Origin: Marinoscillum sp040222955
GTDB lineage: Bacteria; Bacteroidota; Bacteroidia; Cytophagales; Cyclobacteriaceae
Direction: 5' to 3'
Assembly: GCF_040222955.1 (NCBI RefSeq)
Contig: NZ_JAVKCA010000022.1
Span: 236,425 to 300,424, forward strand
DNA length: 64,000 nucleotides
Positions 35,982 to 45,166 of the stretch are shown piece by piece (position 1 is the stretch's first letter; every line of letters starts with the position of its first letter). The translations under genes and the position numbers were made by a program. The notes beneath the pieces were generated by a model. It was not told where the DNA came from. It searched no databases and saw nothing but the letters and a program-made list of their open reading frames with translations.

Positions 35982-37016
35982 TTAAAATTCATATCCAGAA
36001 GACCTACCAAGATAAGTCATCGCACATCTAAACCCAATAGAGGATCTGGCTGTGTCTCTGTGCTCAAATGATCTTGTTCCTGTTTCAAGGTAGTAAGCTA
36101 TATCCTTCCATGAACCACCGCGGACAATTTTAAAATCTATTCTTTCGTCATAATAGGTAGGGTTCAAATCCCAAACCAATGGCATCGCTGATGGATTATA
36201 AGCATCTTCACACCACTCTGCCACGTTTCCAGACATGTCATACAAACCATAGTCATTGGAAAAGTATGTGTTGATCGGCGAAGTGTAGGCAAAGCCATCA
36301 TCGAAATAATTTCCTCGACCTGGTTTGAAGTTAGCTAAAAGACACCCTTTCTGATTTCTTACATATGGATTTCCCCATGGGTACTTCGCCATGTCTCTTC
36401 CTCCTCTTGCCGCATATTCCCACTCGGCTTCAGACGGTAGTCGGAAAGCAGGCATAATAGGCATCCCTAAACTTTGACGGTACTCGTTGAGGTGCTGAGT
36501 TCTCCAAACACAGAAATACTGAGCTGCATTCCAGTCAACACCAACTACCGGGTAGTCATCAAAAGCGGGATGTGACCAATAATATACCACCAACGGATCT
36601 CCCATGTGATGGGTGAAGTCTGAAGTCCATACAGTGGTATCAGGCATCAGGTCTGCAATTGAATAGCCAGCAGGCAAATCCACCTCAGATCCCTCAGTGA
36701 TGGCCTGAGTAAACTGACGATACTCATTGTTAGTGATCTCGGTATCGTCCATGAAGAACGCACCTATGGTCACCTGTTTATTAAAATTGATTTGAGTAGC
36801 CGCGACATCTTCATCTGCCTGGCCCATGTGAAAAGTACCGGAAGGTACCGCCACCATACCGAACGGCCGGGTCATCTCCCAGCCCTGCCGATCTAATACC
36901 CCGACAAGCTCTCCTCTATCTGTAGATCCTCCACCAAAAAGACCACAGCTTTGCAGCAAAACACCAAGAGCTAGTACGGCTAAAGTAGAAAACTTTATAA
37001 CACGCATATTATTCAT
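35982..37016 (-). CDS. gldK: Gliding motility/T9SS lipoprotein GldK (PorK)
   Basis: Outer-membrane lipoprotein that forms the T9SS ring with GldN. The 344-residue precursor has a signal peptide ending in a lipobox (LLQSC near residue 24). The body is a formylglycine-generating-enzyme-like (FGE/SUMF1) fold, with MVAVPSGTFHMGQADEDVA near residue 52, RLPSEAEWEYAARGG, and a C-terminal GGSWKDIAYYLETGTRS. The fold is structural here; no enzymatic activity is expected. It begins 37 bp before gldL. The 161-bp gap upstream to porP/sprF may carry its own promoter. Confidence 0.95.
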   Translation of the reverse strand: MNNMRVIKFSTLAVLALGVLLQSCGLFGGGSTDRGELVGVLDRQGWEMTRPFGMVAVPSGTFHMGQADEDVAATQINFNKQVTIGAFFMDDTEITNNEYRQFTQAITEGSEVDLPAGYSIADLMPDTTVWTSDFTHHMGDPLVVYYWSHPAFDDYPVVGVDWNAAQYFCVWRTQHLNEYRQSLGMPIMPAFRLPSEAEWEYAARGGRDMAKYPWGNPYVRNQKGCLLANFKPGRGNYFDDGFAYTSPINTYFSNDYGLYDMSGNVAEWCEDAYNPSAMPLVWDLNPTYYDERIDFKIVRGGSWKDIAYYLETGTRSFEHRDTARSSIGFRCAMTYLGRSSGYEF

Positions 37017-37177
37017 AACACCTTATTTGAACTTGCAAGTATGTAAAATAAACAAACTTTAACAAAAATTATTGTGACTTAGTCAGCCTAAATATATAAC
37101 CTTATCCTGTTTTAACACAAGCTTTAACATCAATTCTCCCCAAAATTCGACCAACTATCGAACCTTGTCGACACTTT

Positions 37178-38131
37178 CTAAAAGGTAAATCGAGGGGTTT
37201 TTACTGTTTTCCTTCCTCCAAAAACAAGGTCAGGAAGATCAAACCTGACAAATATTTCATGGGATGTCGGGGCCTTGGCCGCCTGGTTTTGAAAAACGAA
37301 ATCGAACGAGTACCCTAACTTCAATCTATTGTCTTCCAATAAACCATATCCCAAATAAATAATGGCTGATTCGTCCCTTCTGTAAGAAAGGCCGCCCCAC
37401 ATTTTCTCTCTCAGGGTCACGATTCCGCCAAGATCAAAAGTAACGCCGGTAAGGTTGGAGCGAATGAGCGCAGTGGGCGATATCTTCAAATCATCATTGA
37501 TCTTGAAAGAGTATCCTCCGTGCAGCGCTAAAGAAAGTTCTTGCTTGTTGCTCAAGCCCTCCTGGCCGAAATCAAAACCGGGTCGCATGAGGTTCACCGC
37601 ACCAAGCCCTACAAACCATCCATCATTTGAAGAATAGAATAACCCTGCGGACAGATTAAATTTTGTCTGAACCTCGCTCCCTCCCTGGATGAGAGGATCG
37701 GGTTCGTTGGGACGAAGTTGATTGAATTTTTGGGTCTGGGAAAAAACTCCGGGTGCAACACCCAGGTGAACCTGACCCTTTCTAAAATCAAGGGTATAGG
37801 TCAGTGGTAGTTGCACCTGAAAATTGGACTGGGGACCAAGGTTGTCATTGGAGACATTAATGCCCACAGAGGAAATGACAAAGTCCCTGATAGGGACAAT
37901 TCCGGTTAACATTTGGGTGTTAGGCGCTCCGCCAGAACCATCGAAGCTACTGGAATAACCAACCCACTGGCTCCTGTGCTGAAATGCCACAAATGCCTGC
38001 TGCTCACTGCCACTCCATCCTGGATTTAGGTAGGAGGGATTAAACATATAGTGGCCAAAGAAGAAATTACTCTGGGCACGGCCAAATAAAAAGCCGAGTA
38101 CTAATATGCCTAGCAACCACCACTTTTTCAT
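37178..38131 (-). CDS. PorP/SprF-family T9SS outer-membrane protein
   Basis: A 317-residue type IX secretion-linked beta-barrel protein of the PorP/SprF family. A signal peptide (about 1-19) is followed by NFFFGHYMFNPSYLNPGWSG, the usual start of the mature domain, and alternating strand sequences to the end. PorP binds a peptidoglycan-associated partner or the GldK ring; SprF is needed to export certain substrates. It lies upstream of gldK on the same strand, the classical position of this family. PorP or SprF subtype cannot be resolved here. Confidence 0.88.
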   Translation of the reverse strand: MKKWWLLGILVLGFLFGRAQSNFFFGHYMFNPSYLNPGWSGSEQQAFVAFQHRSQWVGYSSSFDGSGGAPNTQMLTGIVPIRDFVISSVGINVSNDNLGPQSNFQVQLPLTYTLDFRKGQVHLGVAPGVFSQTQKFNQLRPNEPDPLIQGGSEVQTKFNLSAGLFYSSNDGWFVGLGAVNLMRPGFDFGQEGLSNKQELSLALHGGYSFKINDDLKISPTALIRSNLTGVTFDLGGIVTLREKMWGGLSYRRDESAIIYLGYGLLEDNRLKLGYSFDFVFQNQAAKAPTSHEIFVRFDLPDLVFGGRKTVKTPRFTF

Positions 38132-38189
38132 AAAGGTATTTTAACACTAATAACGCTTCAAACAAAAATACCCCTATTTCGAGGCTTTG

Positions 38190-38975
38190 CTAAAGATTAT
38201 TGGCTTTTTTTATGTAAAGCTCCAGGGCTCCTGTCATTGAAGGTGCGTTGGGCAGTGGGGCCTGAATGTCTAAAATCAAACCAGCATCCCGAACCGCCTT
38301 AGCCGTGGTAGGACCAAAGGCTGCGATCCTTGTTTTATTTTGCTCAAAATTCGGGAAATTATCGAAGAGAGATTTGATCCCCGAAGGGCTAAAAAATGCG
38401 ATAATGTCATAAAAGATATCAGACAAATCGGACAAATCACTAGCCACGGTTCGGTAAATAATCACTTCTGAAAAGTCGTAACCATTCTTTTCCATAAACT
38501 CCGGAATGTCGTCCTTTCTGATATCTGAGCAGGGGAATATGAATTTCTCCTTTTTGTGCTTTTTCATCACCTCCAACAGGTCCTGAGCGGTTCGCTCCCC
38601 TGTGAAAATCTTGCGCTTTCTGATGACAATGTACTTCTGTAAGTAGTTTGCCGTTTGCTCAGAAATACAGAAGTATTTCATGTCAGTAGGAATTTCCACC
38701 TTGTTTTCCGCCGCCAGCCTGAAAAAATGATCCACCGCATTTCTGCTGGTGAAAATCACGGCCGTATGGTCGAGGATATTCACCTTCTGCTTTCTAAACT
38801 CCTTAGCATCTACCGGATCAATCTCAATAAATTGTCTGAAATCAATCTTGAGATCGTACTTTTCAGCGAGCTTCTGGTAAGGTGAATTTTGGTCTGTGGG
38901 TTCAGGCTGTGAAACGAGTATCGATGATACCCTGTTGAGCCTTTCTTTGTCTGTAACTAACAATTCTTCACTCAT
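38190..38975 (-). CDS. hemD: Uroporphyrinogen-III synthase
   Basis: Converts hydroxymethylbilane to uroporphyrinogen III in haem and cobamide synthesis. The protein is 261 residues from the ATG at 38975; a TTG at 38990 is the alternative. Family members share little sequence, but the two Rossmann-like halves are visible: AVIFTSRNAVDHFF near residue 80 and IIAFFSPSGIKSLFDNF near residue 185. AAFGPTTAKAVRDAGL near the end is the best conserved part. It is part of a minus-strand run from 41.8 to 37.2 kb. HemW nearby at 41.8 kb is a separate, divergent gene. Confidence 0.85.
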   Translation of the reverse strand: MSEELLVTDKERLNRVSSILVSQPEPTDQNSPYQKLAEKYDLKIDFRQFIEIDPVDAKEFRKQKVNILDHTAVIFTSRNAVDHFFRLAAENKVEIPTDMKYFCISEQTANYLQKYIVIRKRKIFTGERTAQDLLEVMKKHKKEKFIFPCSDIRKDDIPEFMEKNGYDFSEVIIYRTVASDLSDLSDIFYDIIAFFSPSGIKSLFDNFPNFEQNKTRIAAFGPTTAKAVRDAGLILDIQAPLPNAPSMTGALELYIKKANNL

Positions 38976-39004
38976 TCCTATCAAATACAATTAAGTATAT
39001 CTGT

Positions 39005-40087
39005 CTATTGCAATTTGACTAACCAATAAATGATTAGAAAACCGGGCAAGAATTCGGTGGTGCAAAGGTAGACAATTATCATTAGTTTTCTATGCGAATG
39101 ATATTTATCAAACTTGAAATATATCCAGAGCTGATAAAAGATCACGGCCAATACCAGTAATAGGATTGTACCACTTTTCAGGGTTTGAGAACCAAAATCA
39201 AACAATGTGAAATCAATGGCTGAGATTCCCAGACACATGGTCATCACAAGGATAAAAAGACTGACAAAATCCTGGGAATGAATATTAGACAGTCCTTTGA
39301 ATTCAAAAATAAAGCCCAGAAGCCGGGACCAACCATACTTCAAGAGAAAAAACGCGAAGACCAACAAGGTAGTGACCAGCCATGTCCATAAGGAGCTGGC
39401 GAGGGTCACAGGTGCCTCCCGAACTGGGTAAACTCCCGAATAAGAAAGGAAGGCTGATACCAATCCACTAAAATATAACCCGGTGAAAAGGTTGTCTATA
39501 CTACCAAAACTCATATAAGACTCCTCTGCAGAAAGACTTCTCATCTTAAAAGTAAGTGGTGTCTGGAAAGCATGACTAAATGAAATAGGAAATACCCTGC
39601 GATAGACCCCTGTGAACAATACCAGGATGGTAAGTATGATCAGATAAGCATCATCCGCAAATCCCTCCAATCGGGGATGCAGCGGATCCCCGGACACCTT
39701 GTTGGAGTGTATTTCCGCAATCTGTGTTACCAGGTAGCTCCCAATGCCGCCTTTCTGATAAATTGTAACCCTGACGGGGGAACCTAGTGCCGTCCTCAGC
39801 GAATCAGGGCTGTAGGTGGTGCTGCCAGAAAAATTGTGTTTTACCAAATGCTCATTTAACCAAATGTCTACTGGTTCATCCGAGCCAATCAATAATCTCT
39901 CTGAGGGGGAAACTTTAGGGAGTTCAAAAAAAACAATCTCATTTTTGCTCCTCACATACTCTGAAACCACACCATCAGTGTCGAATGTTCTCCACGCCAC
40001 CGCCAGGTCTCTCATCACTAACGTATCAGCCATGGAGAACACGCTCAATGAGATGAAAAAGGAAAAAACAAAGAAAAGTGCTCTCAT
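39005..40087 (-). CDS. DUF4271-family membrane protein
   Basis: A 360-residue protein with a signal peptide (MRALFFVFSFFISLSVFS) and an extracytoplasmic beta-rich domain of about 130 residues. Six to seven membrane helices follow (for example IILTILVLFTGVYR, DFVSLFILVMTMCLGISA, LLVLAVIFYQLWIYF). It fits DUF4271 by layout and by its place next to hemD and porP/sprF. No function is assigned to this family. The start directly follows the stop of the Omp85-like gene (TAAATG), so the two are translationally coupled. It may work with the neighbouring T9SS genes, which is inference from position. Confidence 0.75.
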   Translation of the reverse strand: MRALFFVFSFFISLSVFSMADTLVMRDLAVAWRTFDTDGVVSEYVRSKNEIVFFELPKVSPSERLLIGSDEPVDIWLNEHLVKHNFSGSTTYSPDSLRTALGSPVRVTIYQKGGIGSYLVTQIAEIHSNKVSGDPLHPRLEGFADDAYLIILTILVLFTGVYRRVFPISFSHAFQTPLTFKMRSLSAEESYMSFGSIDNLFTGLYFSGLVSAFLSYSGVYPVREAPVTLASSLWTWLVTTLLVFAFFLLKYGWSRLLGFIFEFKGLSNIHSQDFVSLFILVMTMCLGISAIDFTLFDFGSQTLKSGTILLLVLAVIFYQLWIYFKFDKYHSHRKLMIIVYLCTTEFLPGFLIIYWLVKLQ

Positions 40088-41755
40088 TTAAAATCTGGAT
40101 GTGTACCCTATGTGGATCTTGATATTGGACGGGTCTGCTCTTATTTGCCGCGACATCCCCATGGCCAGGGCAAAAGTAAACAAGCCATTGGAAGTATCCA
40201 GAGATAATCCTGCCCCGAATCCGCGCGGATAACTCACCACCCCGTGATACTCCATGACCAGTTGGTCATAGAAAAGCATGAAATGAGAGTATTCCTCGAA
40301 ATATTGCCTCAGCTCCAGCCTGCTAAGCCCATAATTACTGGCGTAAAAGAAATTCTCATTGAACCCACGCAGGCTTTTTAACCCCCCGATTCGCGCCAGC
40401 TCATTTGTCAAAATCTGGTCATTGACCAGCACCTGACCCTCTAGCTGATGATATAATGCCGTCTGTTTTTTTAATCTCAACAGATATTTGGTTCCGGCAG
40501 ATACCTGCACCATGCTCGTCTGCCGGTGCAGTGTATCATAAGCTTCCTGATCGATGGACGGGTTTTTGGAGATTCGCTTATCTCCCAATACCAGTCGCAC
40601 GTGATACCGGAAGGGGCTTTTCATCCCCATTTCCTGACCATAGAGTACATCACGAAGGCCAATCATATACTGCCTGGATTTGAAATCCGCAAGATTCTCT
40701 CTGATGTTAGACTCATTAGGACTGATCAGGGTTCCATTGACCTCCTCATATCCGAAAAAAATCTCAGACTTAGGGCCAATGTTTGCTCCACTGATTAAAT
40801 TCCAGGATTGTGTGAGAAAAGTGGTGTCTTGTTTTAACAAATGAAAGTCCACATCTAAAAACAGTTTGGAGCTGAGAAAGAAAGGGTGATAATAGCCCAA
40901 ATCGAGTGATTGAGACTCATCTGCAAATCGATTCCAGGTGAACAAAAATCGCTTCCCGGATTGAAAAAGATTGGCCAACTGCAAATCAAGAAAGCCGGTA
41001 ACCATTAGCCCATTAGCAGCAGACTGACCTGGCAACAGTCCCACCACCCCTTCGAAAGAACTGCTTTTTCGCTTATCCAAATCCAGAAAAACAGTGGCCT
41101 TACCATGCTCAAAAGCCACATCCGGAGATCCGTTTATCTTCAAATACTGCAATCTGGCTATGCGCTTAGGTAGGTTTTGAAAGCTGCGCTCACTGAATGG
41201 CTTGCCAACCTCCACGTTAAGTGCTGTCTGAAGAAAGGTACGGCCCTTCTGCACCTCACCCAGAAGCACCAGTGAATCATAAACCACCGCCGGTCCTGGA
41301 ACAACCCGCAAAAACCCTTTCACCACATCCTCTTCCACCCGAACCGAATCCCAGGTAATTCTCACAAATGGATAACCATTGTCTGCGTAGGTAGTCAGTT
41401 GCTTTTGTATCGAAGCTCGAAATGACTGCTTTTTTGGAGTCCATAGCTCAAACGTATCACGTTCTGCATCGTACACCGCTAACTGGTCAATTTCACTTCG
41501 GTACTTTGGACCTGCGTGAAAATAGATCCGCTCTGAAAATACGGAATCGAGTCCGCTGAAGACAAAACCCTGATTCCATAACCTCAACAAATAAAGGTTG
41601 ACAAATCTGGAGACCTCCAGTGAATCCATACCCGGCACTTCGCTGGTCGGCTGACCATCCAGGTACACAGTCATCCGCTGCGCTGCACACAGATGAGCAC
41701 CCAGGAGAATCATCCCCAAGCATAAAACACGTATCATACAAAAGAGCTGAACCAT
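40088..41755 (-). CDS. Omp85/BamA-TamA-like outer-membrane protein
   Basis: A 555-residue exported protein. A signal peptide (through LCAAQR) precedes a periplasmic part with POTRA-like modules. One runs from GYPFVRITWDSVRVEEDVV to GFLRVVPGPAVVYDSL, and a second carries LNVEVGKPFSERSFQNLP. A C-terminal beta-barrel covers about residues 225-555, with IGGLKSLRGFNENFFYASN near residue 455 in the RGF motif position of Omp85 proteins. The barrel ends with an aromatic residue (YTSRF), as outer-membrane proteins do. The client is unknown. The start may also be the ATG at 41737. It is followed without a gap by the DUF4271 gene. Confidence 0.72.
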   Translation of the reverse strand: MVQLFCMIRVLCLGMILLGAHLCAAQRMTVYLDGQPTSEVPGMDSLEVSRFVNLYLLRLWNQGFVFSGLDSVFSERIYFHAGPKYRSEIDQLAVYDAERDTFELWTPKKQSFRASIQKQLTTYADNGYPFVRITWDSVRVEEDVVKGFLRVVPGPAVVYDSLVLLGEVQKGRTFLQTALNVEVGKPFSERSFQNLPKRIARLQYLKINGSPDVAFEHGKATVFLDLDKRKSSSFEGVVGLLPGQSAANGLMVTGFLDLQLANLFQSGKRFLFTWNRFADESQSLDLGYYHPFFLSSKLFLDVDFHLLKQDTTFLTQSWNLISGANIGPKSEIFFGYEEVNGTLISPNESNIRENLADFKSRQYMIGLRDVLYGQEMGMKSPFRYHVRLVLGDKRISKNPSIDQEAYDTLHRQTSMVQVSAGTKYLLRLKKQTALYHQLEGQVLVNDQILTNELARIGGLKSLRGFNENFFYASNYGLSRLELRQYFEEYSHFMLFYDQLVMEYHGVVSYPRGFGAGLSLDTSNGLFTFALAMGMSRQIRADPSNIKIHIGYTSRF

Positions 41756-41761
41756 AGCCTA

Positions 41762-41769
41762 TACCTTTG
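41762..41769 (+). promoter_or_regulatory. Candidate -7 element (TAnnTTTG) for hemW
   Basis: TACCTTTG matches the Bacteroidota -7 consensus exactly and lies 18 bp before the preferred hemW start at 41788. It overlaps the TTG at 41767, so that codon would fall at or before the transcription start. No clear -33 TTG was seen. Confidence 0.4.
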
Positions 41770-41787
41770 CAAGATAACTCAAAGACC

Positions 41788-42918
41788 TTGGCAGGAATCT
41801 ATCTCCATATCCCATTTTGTAAGCAGGCATGCCATTACTGTGACTTTCACTTTAGCACCAACACCTCCAAAAAATCTGAAATGGTGGATGCCATTGAAAG
41901 GGAGCTCGTCCTGAGGAAAGAAGAGTTGCGCGGTGCCTCTGTTACCTCTGTTTACTTTGGTGGGGGCACGCCATCCCTGCTGTCTGTTCCGGAGCTAGAC
42001 CAACTACTGAGATGCATCCACACCACTTATGAGGTCAGTGAAAATGCTGAATTCACCCTGGAGGCCAATCCTGATGACCTCATTGGAGACAAGCTACAAA
42101 ACATGCGGGCTTTAGGAATCAATCGGCTGAGTATTGGGATCCAAACCTTTGATGATGAGCGCCTGAAATTTATCAACCGTGCGCATACGAGTGCCGAAGC
42201 TGACCAATGCCTGAACGCCGCCATGGCTGCCGGATTCGATAATGTCTCCGCAGATCTGATCTATGCCATCCCTCCTTCAGACATGAGCTATTGGCAGCGG
42301 GATCTCGAAAAAATTCTTATTTATGATTTATCACATATTTCCCTTTACGGTCTCACCATCGAAGAGAAAACAGTTTTTGGGAACCGGGCCAAAAAAGGGC
42401 AGCTCAAAGAAGTAAAGGAAGAGATTTCAGCGCAGCAATACCAGCTGGCTATTGATACCCTCACAGGACATGGTTATGAACACTATGAGGTGTCAAACTT
42501 TGCTAAAGCCGGAAGGCACTCGCGCCACAACTCTTCCTACTGGGATGATCAAACTTACCTGGGTGTTGGCCCCGGAGCCCATTCCTATGATGGTAACACC
42601 CGATCATCCAACGTAAGCCACAACACAAAATACCTCAATCATTTGCAAAAGGGGCAGCTCCCTCTTACCATTGAACCGCTCACGCCAACCAATCAAATCA
42701 ACGAATATCTGTTTACCCACCTGCGCACACAGAGGGGCATTAATTTGTCAAAATTCCGGATACGTTTCAACAGGGATTTTGTAAGTGATAACGAAAGTCA
42801 GATACAGGACTATCTGAAAAGAGAATTGGTGAAGTGGGACGGAGAAACCTTTGCACTGACGTCCAAAGGTTTTATGCTGGCAGACGAAATCTCATGGCGA
42901 CTGTTTTATGATGAGTAG
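41788..42918 (+). CDS. hemW: Radical SAM haem chaperone HemW
   Basis: HemN-like radical SAM protein that acts as a haem chaperone rather than a coproporphyrinogen oxidase. The cluster motif is CKQACHYC within the first 20 residues. The N-terminus MAGIYLHIPFC fits the family if TTG at 41788 is the start (376 residues); a TTG at 41767 lies in a likely -7 element. Other family segments are GGGTPSLLS, SIGIQTFDDERL and GPGAHSYDGNTRSSN. HemW lacks the extra Cys of true HemN, and none is visible here. Followed 33 bp later by a small gene of unknown function. Confidence 0.93.
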   Translation: MAGIYLHIPFCKQACHYCDFHFSTNTSKKSEMVDAIERELVLRKEELRGASVTSVYFGGGTPSLLSVPELDQLLRCIHTTYEVSENAEFTLEANPDDLIGDKLQNMRALGINRLSIGIQTFDDERLKFINRAHTSAEADQCLNAAMAAGFDNVSADLIYAIPPSDMSYWQRDLEKILIYDLSHISLYGLTIEEKTVFGNRAKKGQLKEVKEEISAQQYQLAIDTLTGHGYEHYEVSNFAKAGRHSRHNSSYWDDQTYLGVGPGAHSYDGNTRSSNVSHNTKYLNHLQKGQLPLTIEPLTPTNQINEYLFTHLRTQRGINLSKFRIRFNRDFVSDNESQIQDYLKRELVKWDGETFALTSKGFMLADEISWRLFYDE

Positions 42919-42932
42919 ATTATCCCTACTTT

Positions 42933-42940
42933 TAGCTTTG
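42933..42940 (+). promoter_or_regulatory. Candidate -7 element (TAnnTTTG) for the small gene at 42952
   Basis: TAGCTTTG matches the Bacteroidota -7 consensus exactly, 11 bp before the ATG. A promoter so close to the start would give a very short leader. No good -33 element was seen. Confidence 0.35.
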
Positions 42941-42951
42941 GATTCACCCTT

Positions 42952-43317
42952 ATGGAAAAAGAAATCAAAAAAGCGGTCATGCTACTCAAGTCACTCATCC
43001 TGCATTACCATGGCCTGGATGATGATGAGAAGCTAATACTGGAAGCTGCGGCCAGGGAACTGGATGCCGTAGAGGAGTTGGCATGGGCAGATCACTTTAT
43101 TTCTGAGGATTACTTGTCTGCATTTGAGCGATCAAGGGACTTCTTTTTTAAGAACCTTGCGGAAAGCAGCAATGCTGAAAAGCTCAAGCACTTAAAAGAT
43201 GTCTGGGAAGACAATCACCAGAAAGGTTATGTAACAGAAATGGAAACCACCGCCATGATCAAGTTGTCCAAGGACTGGGGTGTGGAAAAAGAATTTTTGA
43301 AAGTCATCAAGAACTAG
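42952..43317 (+). CDS. Small helical protein of unknown function
   Basis: A 121-residue soluble, predicted all-helical protein rich in Leu, Glu and Lys. I do not recognise a family. The pattern of two helical halves with charged, acidic positions (HGLDDDEKLILEAAARELDA and ETTAMIKLSKDWGVEKEFLK) is faintly reminiscent of TerB-like domains, but this is weak. It has an own candidate -7 element and follows hemW by 33 bp. Its 3' end overlaps the end of the convergent LytTR regulator gene by 4 bp. Confidence 0.7.
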   Translation: MEKEIKKAVMLLKSLILHYHGLDDDEKLILEAAARELDAVEELAWADHFISEDYLSAFERSRDFFFKNLAESSNAEKLKHLKDVWEDNHQKGYVTEMETTAMIKLSKDWGVEKEFLKVIKN

Positions 43318-44036
43318 AGGCTCATTCGCTCCTTGAACCGCGCGGCTTGCCGGCGACTCACTTCTATTTTTTCACCTCCTTTTAGCTGGACCAGCAGACC
43401 GCCATTAAACCAGGTATCTATATTCTCTACCCAGCCCAGGTTGATGATGTGCTTGCGGCTGGCCCTAAAAAAGGTGCGGTCATCCAGTCTTTCATCCAAA
43501 GCATTCAGTGATTTGTGAATCATGGGTTTGTTCCCACCGAAATATACTTTGATATAATTACCATCTGACTCAAACAGGCGCACATCGGCCAGTTTCACAA
43601 ACCAGCACTTATCTCCATCCTTCACAAAAACCTGATCTTCCTTCCCCAGACTTCTCTTCTCCGCATCAGCAGCAGTGGTGTCCCGGTCGGATTCTACCTG
43701 TAGCTTGGCAATGGCCTCCTCCAACCGCTCGGGCTGTACAGGTTTCAATAAATAATCAAGTGCATTTACCTCAAAAGCCTTCAAGGCAAACTCGTCATAA
43801 GCTGTGGTAAAAATCACCCGAGGCACGTGATCCAGAGATTCCAGCAGGTCAAAGCCAGACTTGCCGGGCATTTGGATGTCCAGAAAAATAAGATCGGGGT
43901 TGAGTTCATTGATCTTCTCAATGGCATCGTCCGCATCCGTTGCCTCACCCACTACCTCAATTTTCTTATGTGGTTCCAGCAGGCTCATCAGCTCCTTCCG
44001 GGCCAATCTCTCGTCATCTACAATGAGTGTCTTCAT
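43314..44036 (-). CDS. LytTR-family response regulator
   Basis: A 240-residue transcriptional regulator. The receiver domain (1-120) has the acidic pair Asp7-Asp8, the phosphoacceptor Asp53 in LIFLDIQMPG, and the Lys in LLKPVQPERLEEAI. The C-terminal LytTR DNA-binding domain (about 140-240) contains VRLFESDGNYIKVYFGGNKP and FFRASRKHIINLGWVENID. The start overlaps the end of the LytS-type kinase by 4 bp, so the two form a co-translated pair. The target promoters are not visible. Confidence 0.95.
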   Translation of the reverse strand: MKTLIVDDERLARKELMSLLEPHKKIEVVGEATDADDAIEKINELNPDLIFLDIQMPGKSGFDLLESLDHVPRVIFTTAYDEFALKAFEVNALDYLLKPVQPERLEEAIAKLQVESDRDTTAADAEKRSLGKEDQVFVKDGDKCWFVKLADVRLFESDGNYIKVYFGGNKPMIHKSLNALDERLDDRTFFRASRKHIINLGWVENIDTWFNGGLLVQLKGGEKIEVSRRQAARFKERMSL

Positions 44037-45058
44037 AAGGACCTTGGTAATACTATCTCCGTTAAAACTATTTTTTTGGTCTCATTAAGTATTCTGAAGG
44101 AGGCCTGATCACCATAGATCAGTTCCAGCCTTTTCCTTGTGTTATTGATCCCAAACCCTGACTTCTTCCTCGGCTCACCGTTACTGTATTGCCCGGTGTT
44201 TCTGATCTGAATAAACAAATTTTCATTATCCACTCTGGAAAAAATTTCCACCTTTCCTCCGTTCTTCAATGTAGAAATACCGTGTTTGATGCCATTTTCC
44301 ACGAGTGTTTGAACCATGAGTGGGGGGATGAGGTATTCGGTAGATTTGGGGTCTATGTTAAATTCTATTCTTAAACGCTCCTCATAACGAATGGTTTCCA
44401 GTGCCAGGTAATCTCTCACCATTTCCATTTCCTCAGAGAAGGTAACCAGCCGCTGACGATCCACCGTCAGGGAATTTCTCAAAATATTCGAAAGCTGCGT
44501 GATGGCATTTTTAGATTTGGCCGGATTCTCATCTACCAGAGCGCGTATACTGTTGAGCGCGTTAAAAATAAAGTGCGGGTTGAGCTGTGACCTCAGGTTT
44601 CTCAGCTCTATCTCCTTGGCTGCTGCCTCATACTTCAGTCCTTTGTTGTACCGCTCAAAATAGTGGAAGGTGAAGTAGATCATGGCCCAAATGAAATAAA
44701 TGATCATAGGCCCGAACACATTGAGCAGAATGGTGAAAGGTAAAAAATCACGCCCGGTGAGCTCTCCGCTTAAAAGTGAGTAGGTCAATAACAGGCTGTA
44801 GTTCATCAGGCTAAGCACCAGAATGACTGACAGGAGTCTCGGGATCAGCTTCACCCAGTGATCATTGAGCCAGCCGAAATGAATGACAATGTAGCGCAGC
44901 AGATGAGTAGAAAAAATGTAAAAAAGCACCTGTACTACCTCACCCACAATCTGAGTCATGTCCAGCTGCTGAACGGTCGCATACAGGAAAATCTGGAGGA
45001 AACCGTAAAACGACCACCCTCCGATCTGACACATCCAGTAAATCCTCCGCTTATTCAT
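44033..45058 (-). CDS. LytS-type sensor histidine kinase
   Basis: A 341-residue membrane kinase of the His_kinase/LytS group. Four membrane helices occupy about residues 10-140. A linker helix then leads to the phosphoacceptor region LRSQLNPHFIFNALNSIRAL, with its conserved HF motif near residue 160. The ATP-binding part follows (LIPPLMVQTLVENGIKHGI, then GFGINNTRKRLELIYG). No extracytoplasmic sensor domain is seen, so it probably senses through its membrane part. It pairs with the LytTR regulator by a 4-bp overlap. Confidence 0.93.
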   Translation of the reverse strand: MNKRRIYWMCQIGGWSFYGFLQIFLYATVQQLDMTQIVGEVVQVLFYIFSTHLLRYIVIHFGWLNDHWVKLIPRLLSVILVLSLMNYSLLLTYSLLSGELTGRDFLPFTILLNVFGPMIIYFIWAMIYFTFHYFERYNKGLKYEAAAKEIELRNLRSQLNPHFIFNALNSIRALVDENPAKSKNAITQLSNILRNSLTVDRQRLVTFSEEMEMVRDYLALETIRYEERLRIEFNIDPKSTEYLIPPLMVQTLVENGIKHGISTLKNGGKVEIFSRVDNENLFIQIRNTGQYSNGEPRKKSGFGINNTRKRLELIYGDQASFRILNETKKIVLTEIVLPRSL

Positions 45059-45166
45059 TCGCTATTAAAGAAATGGAGCCCCATCATCTCCAGGTTTAGA
45101 TTCACCAAAAGAAACAAAAAAATACCGCTCAGGCTCCCGAAAGATCAGGTTTTTTACAACCAGCAA

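Noticed and set aside
41767..41787. HemW start at TTG 41767
   Set aside because: The codon sits within a likely -7 element, and the family N-terminus MAGIYLHIPFC begins at 41788.
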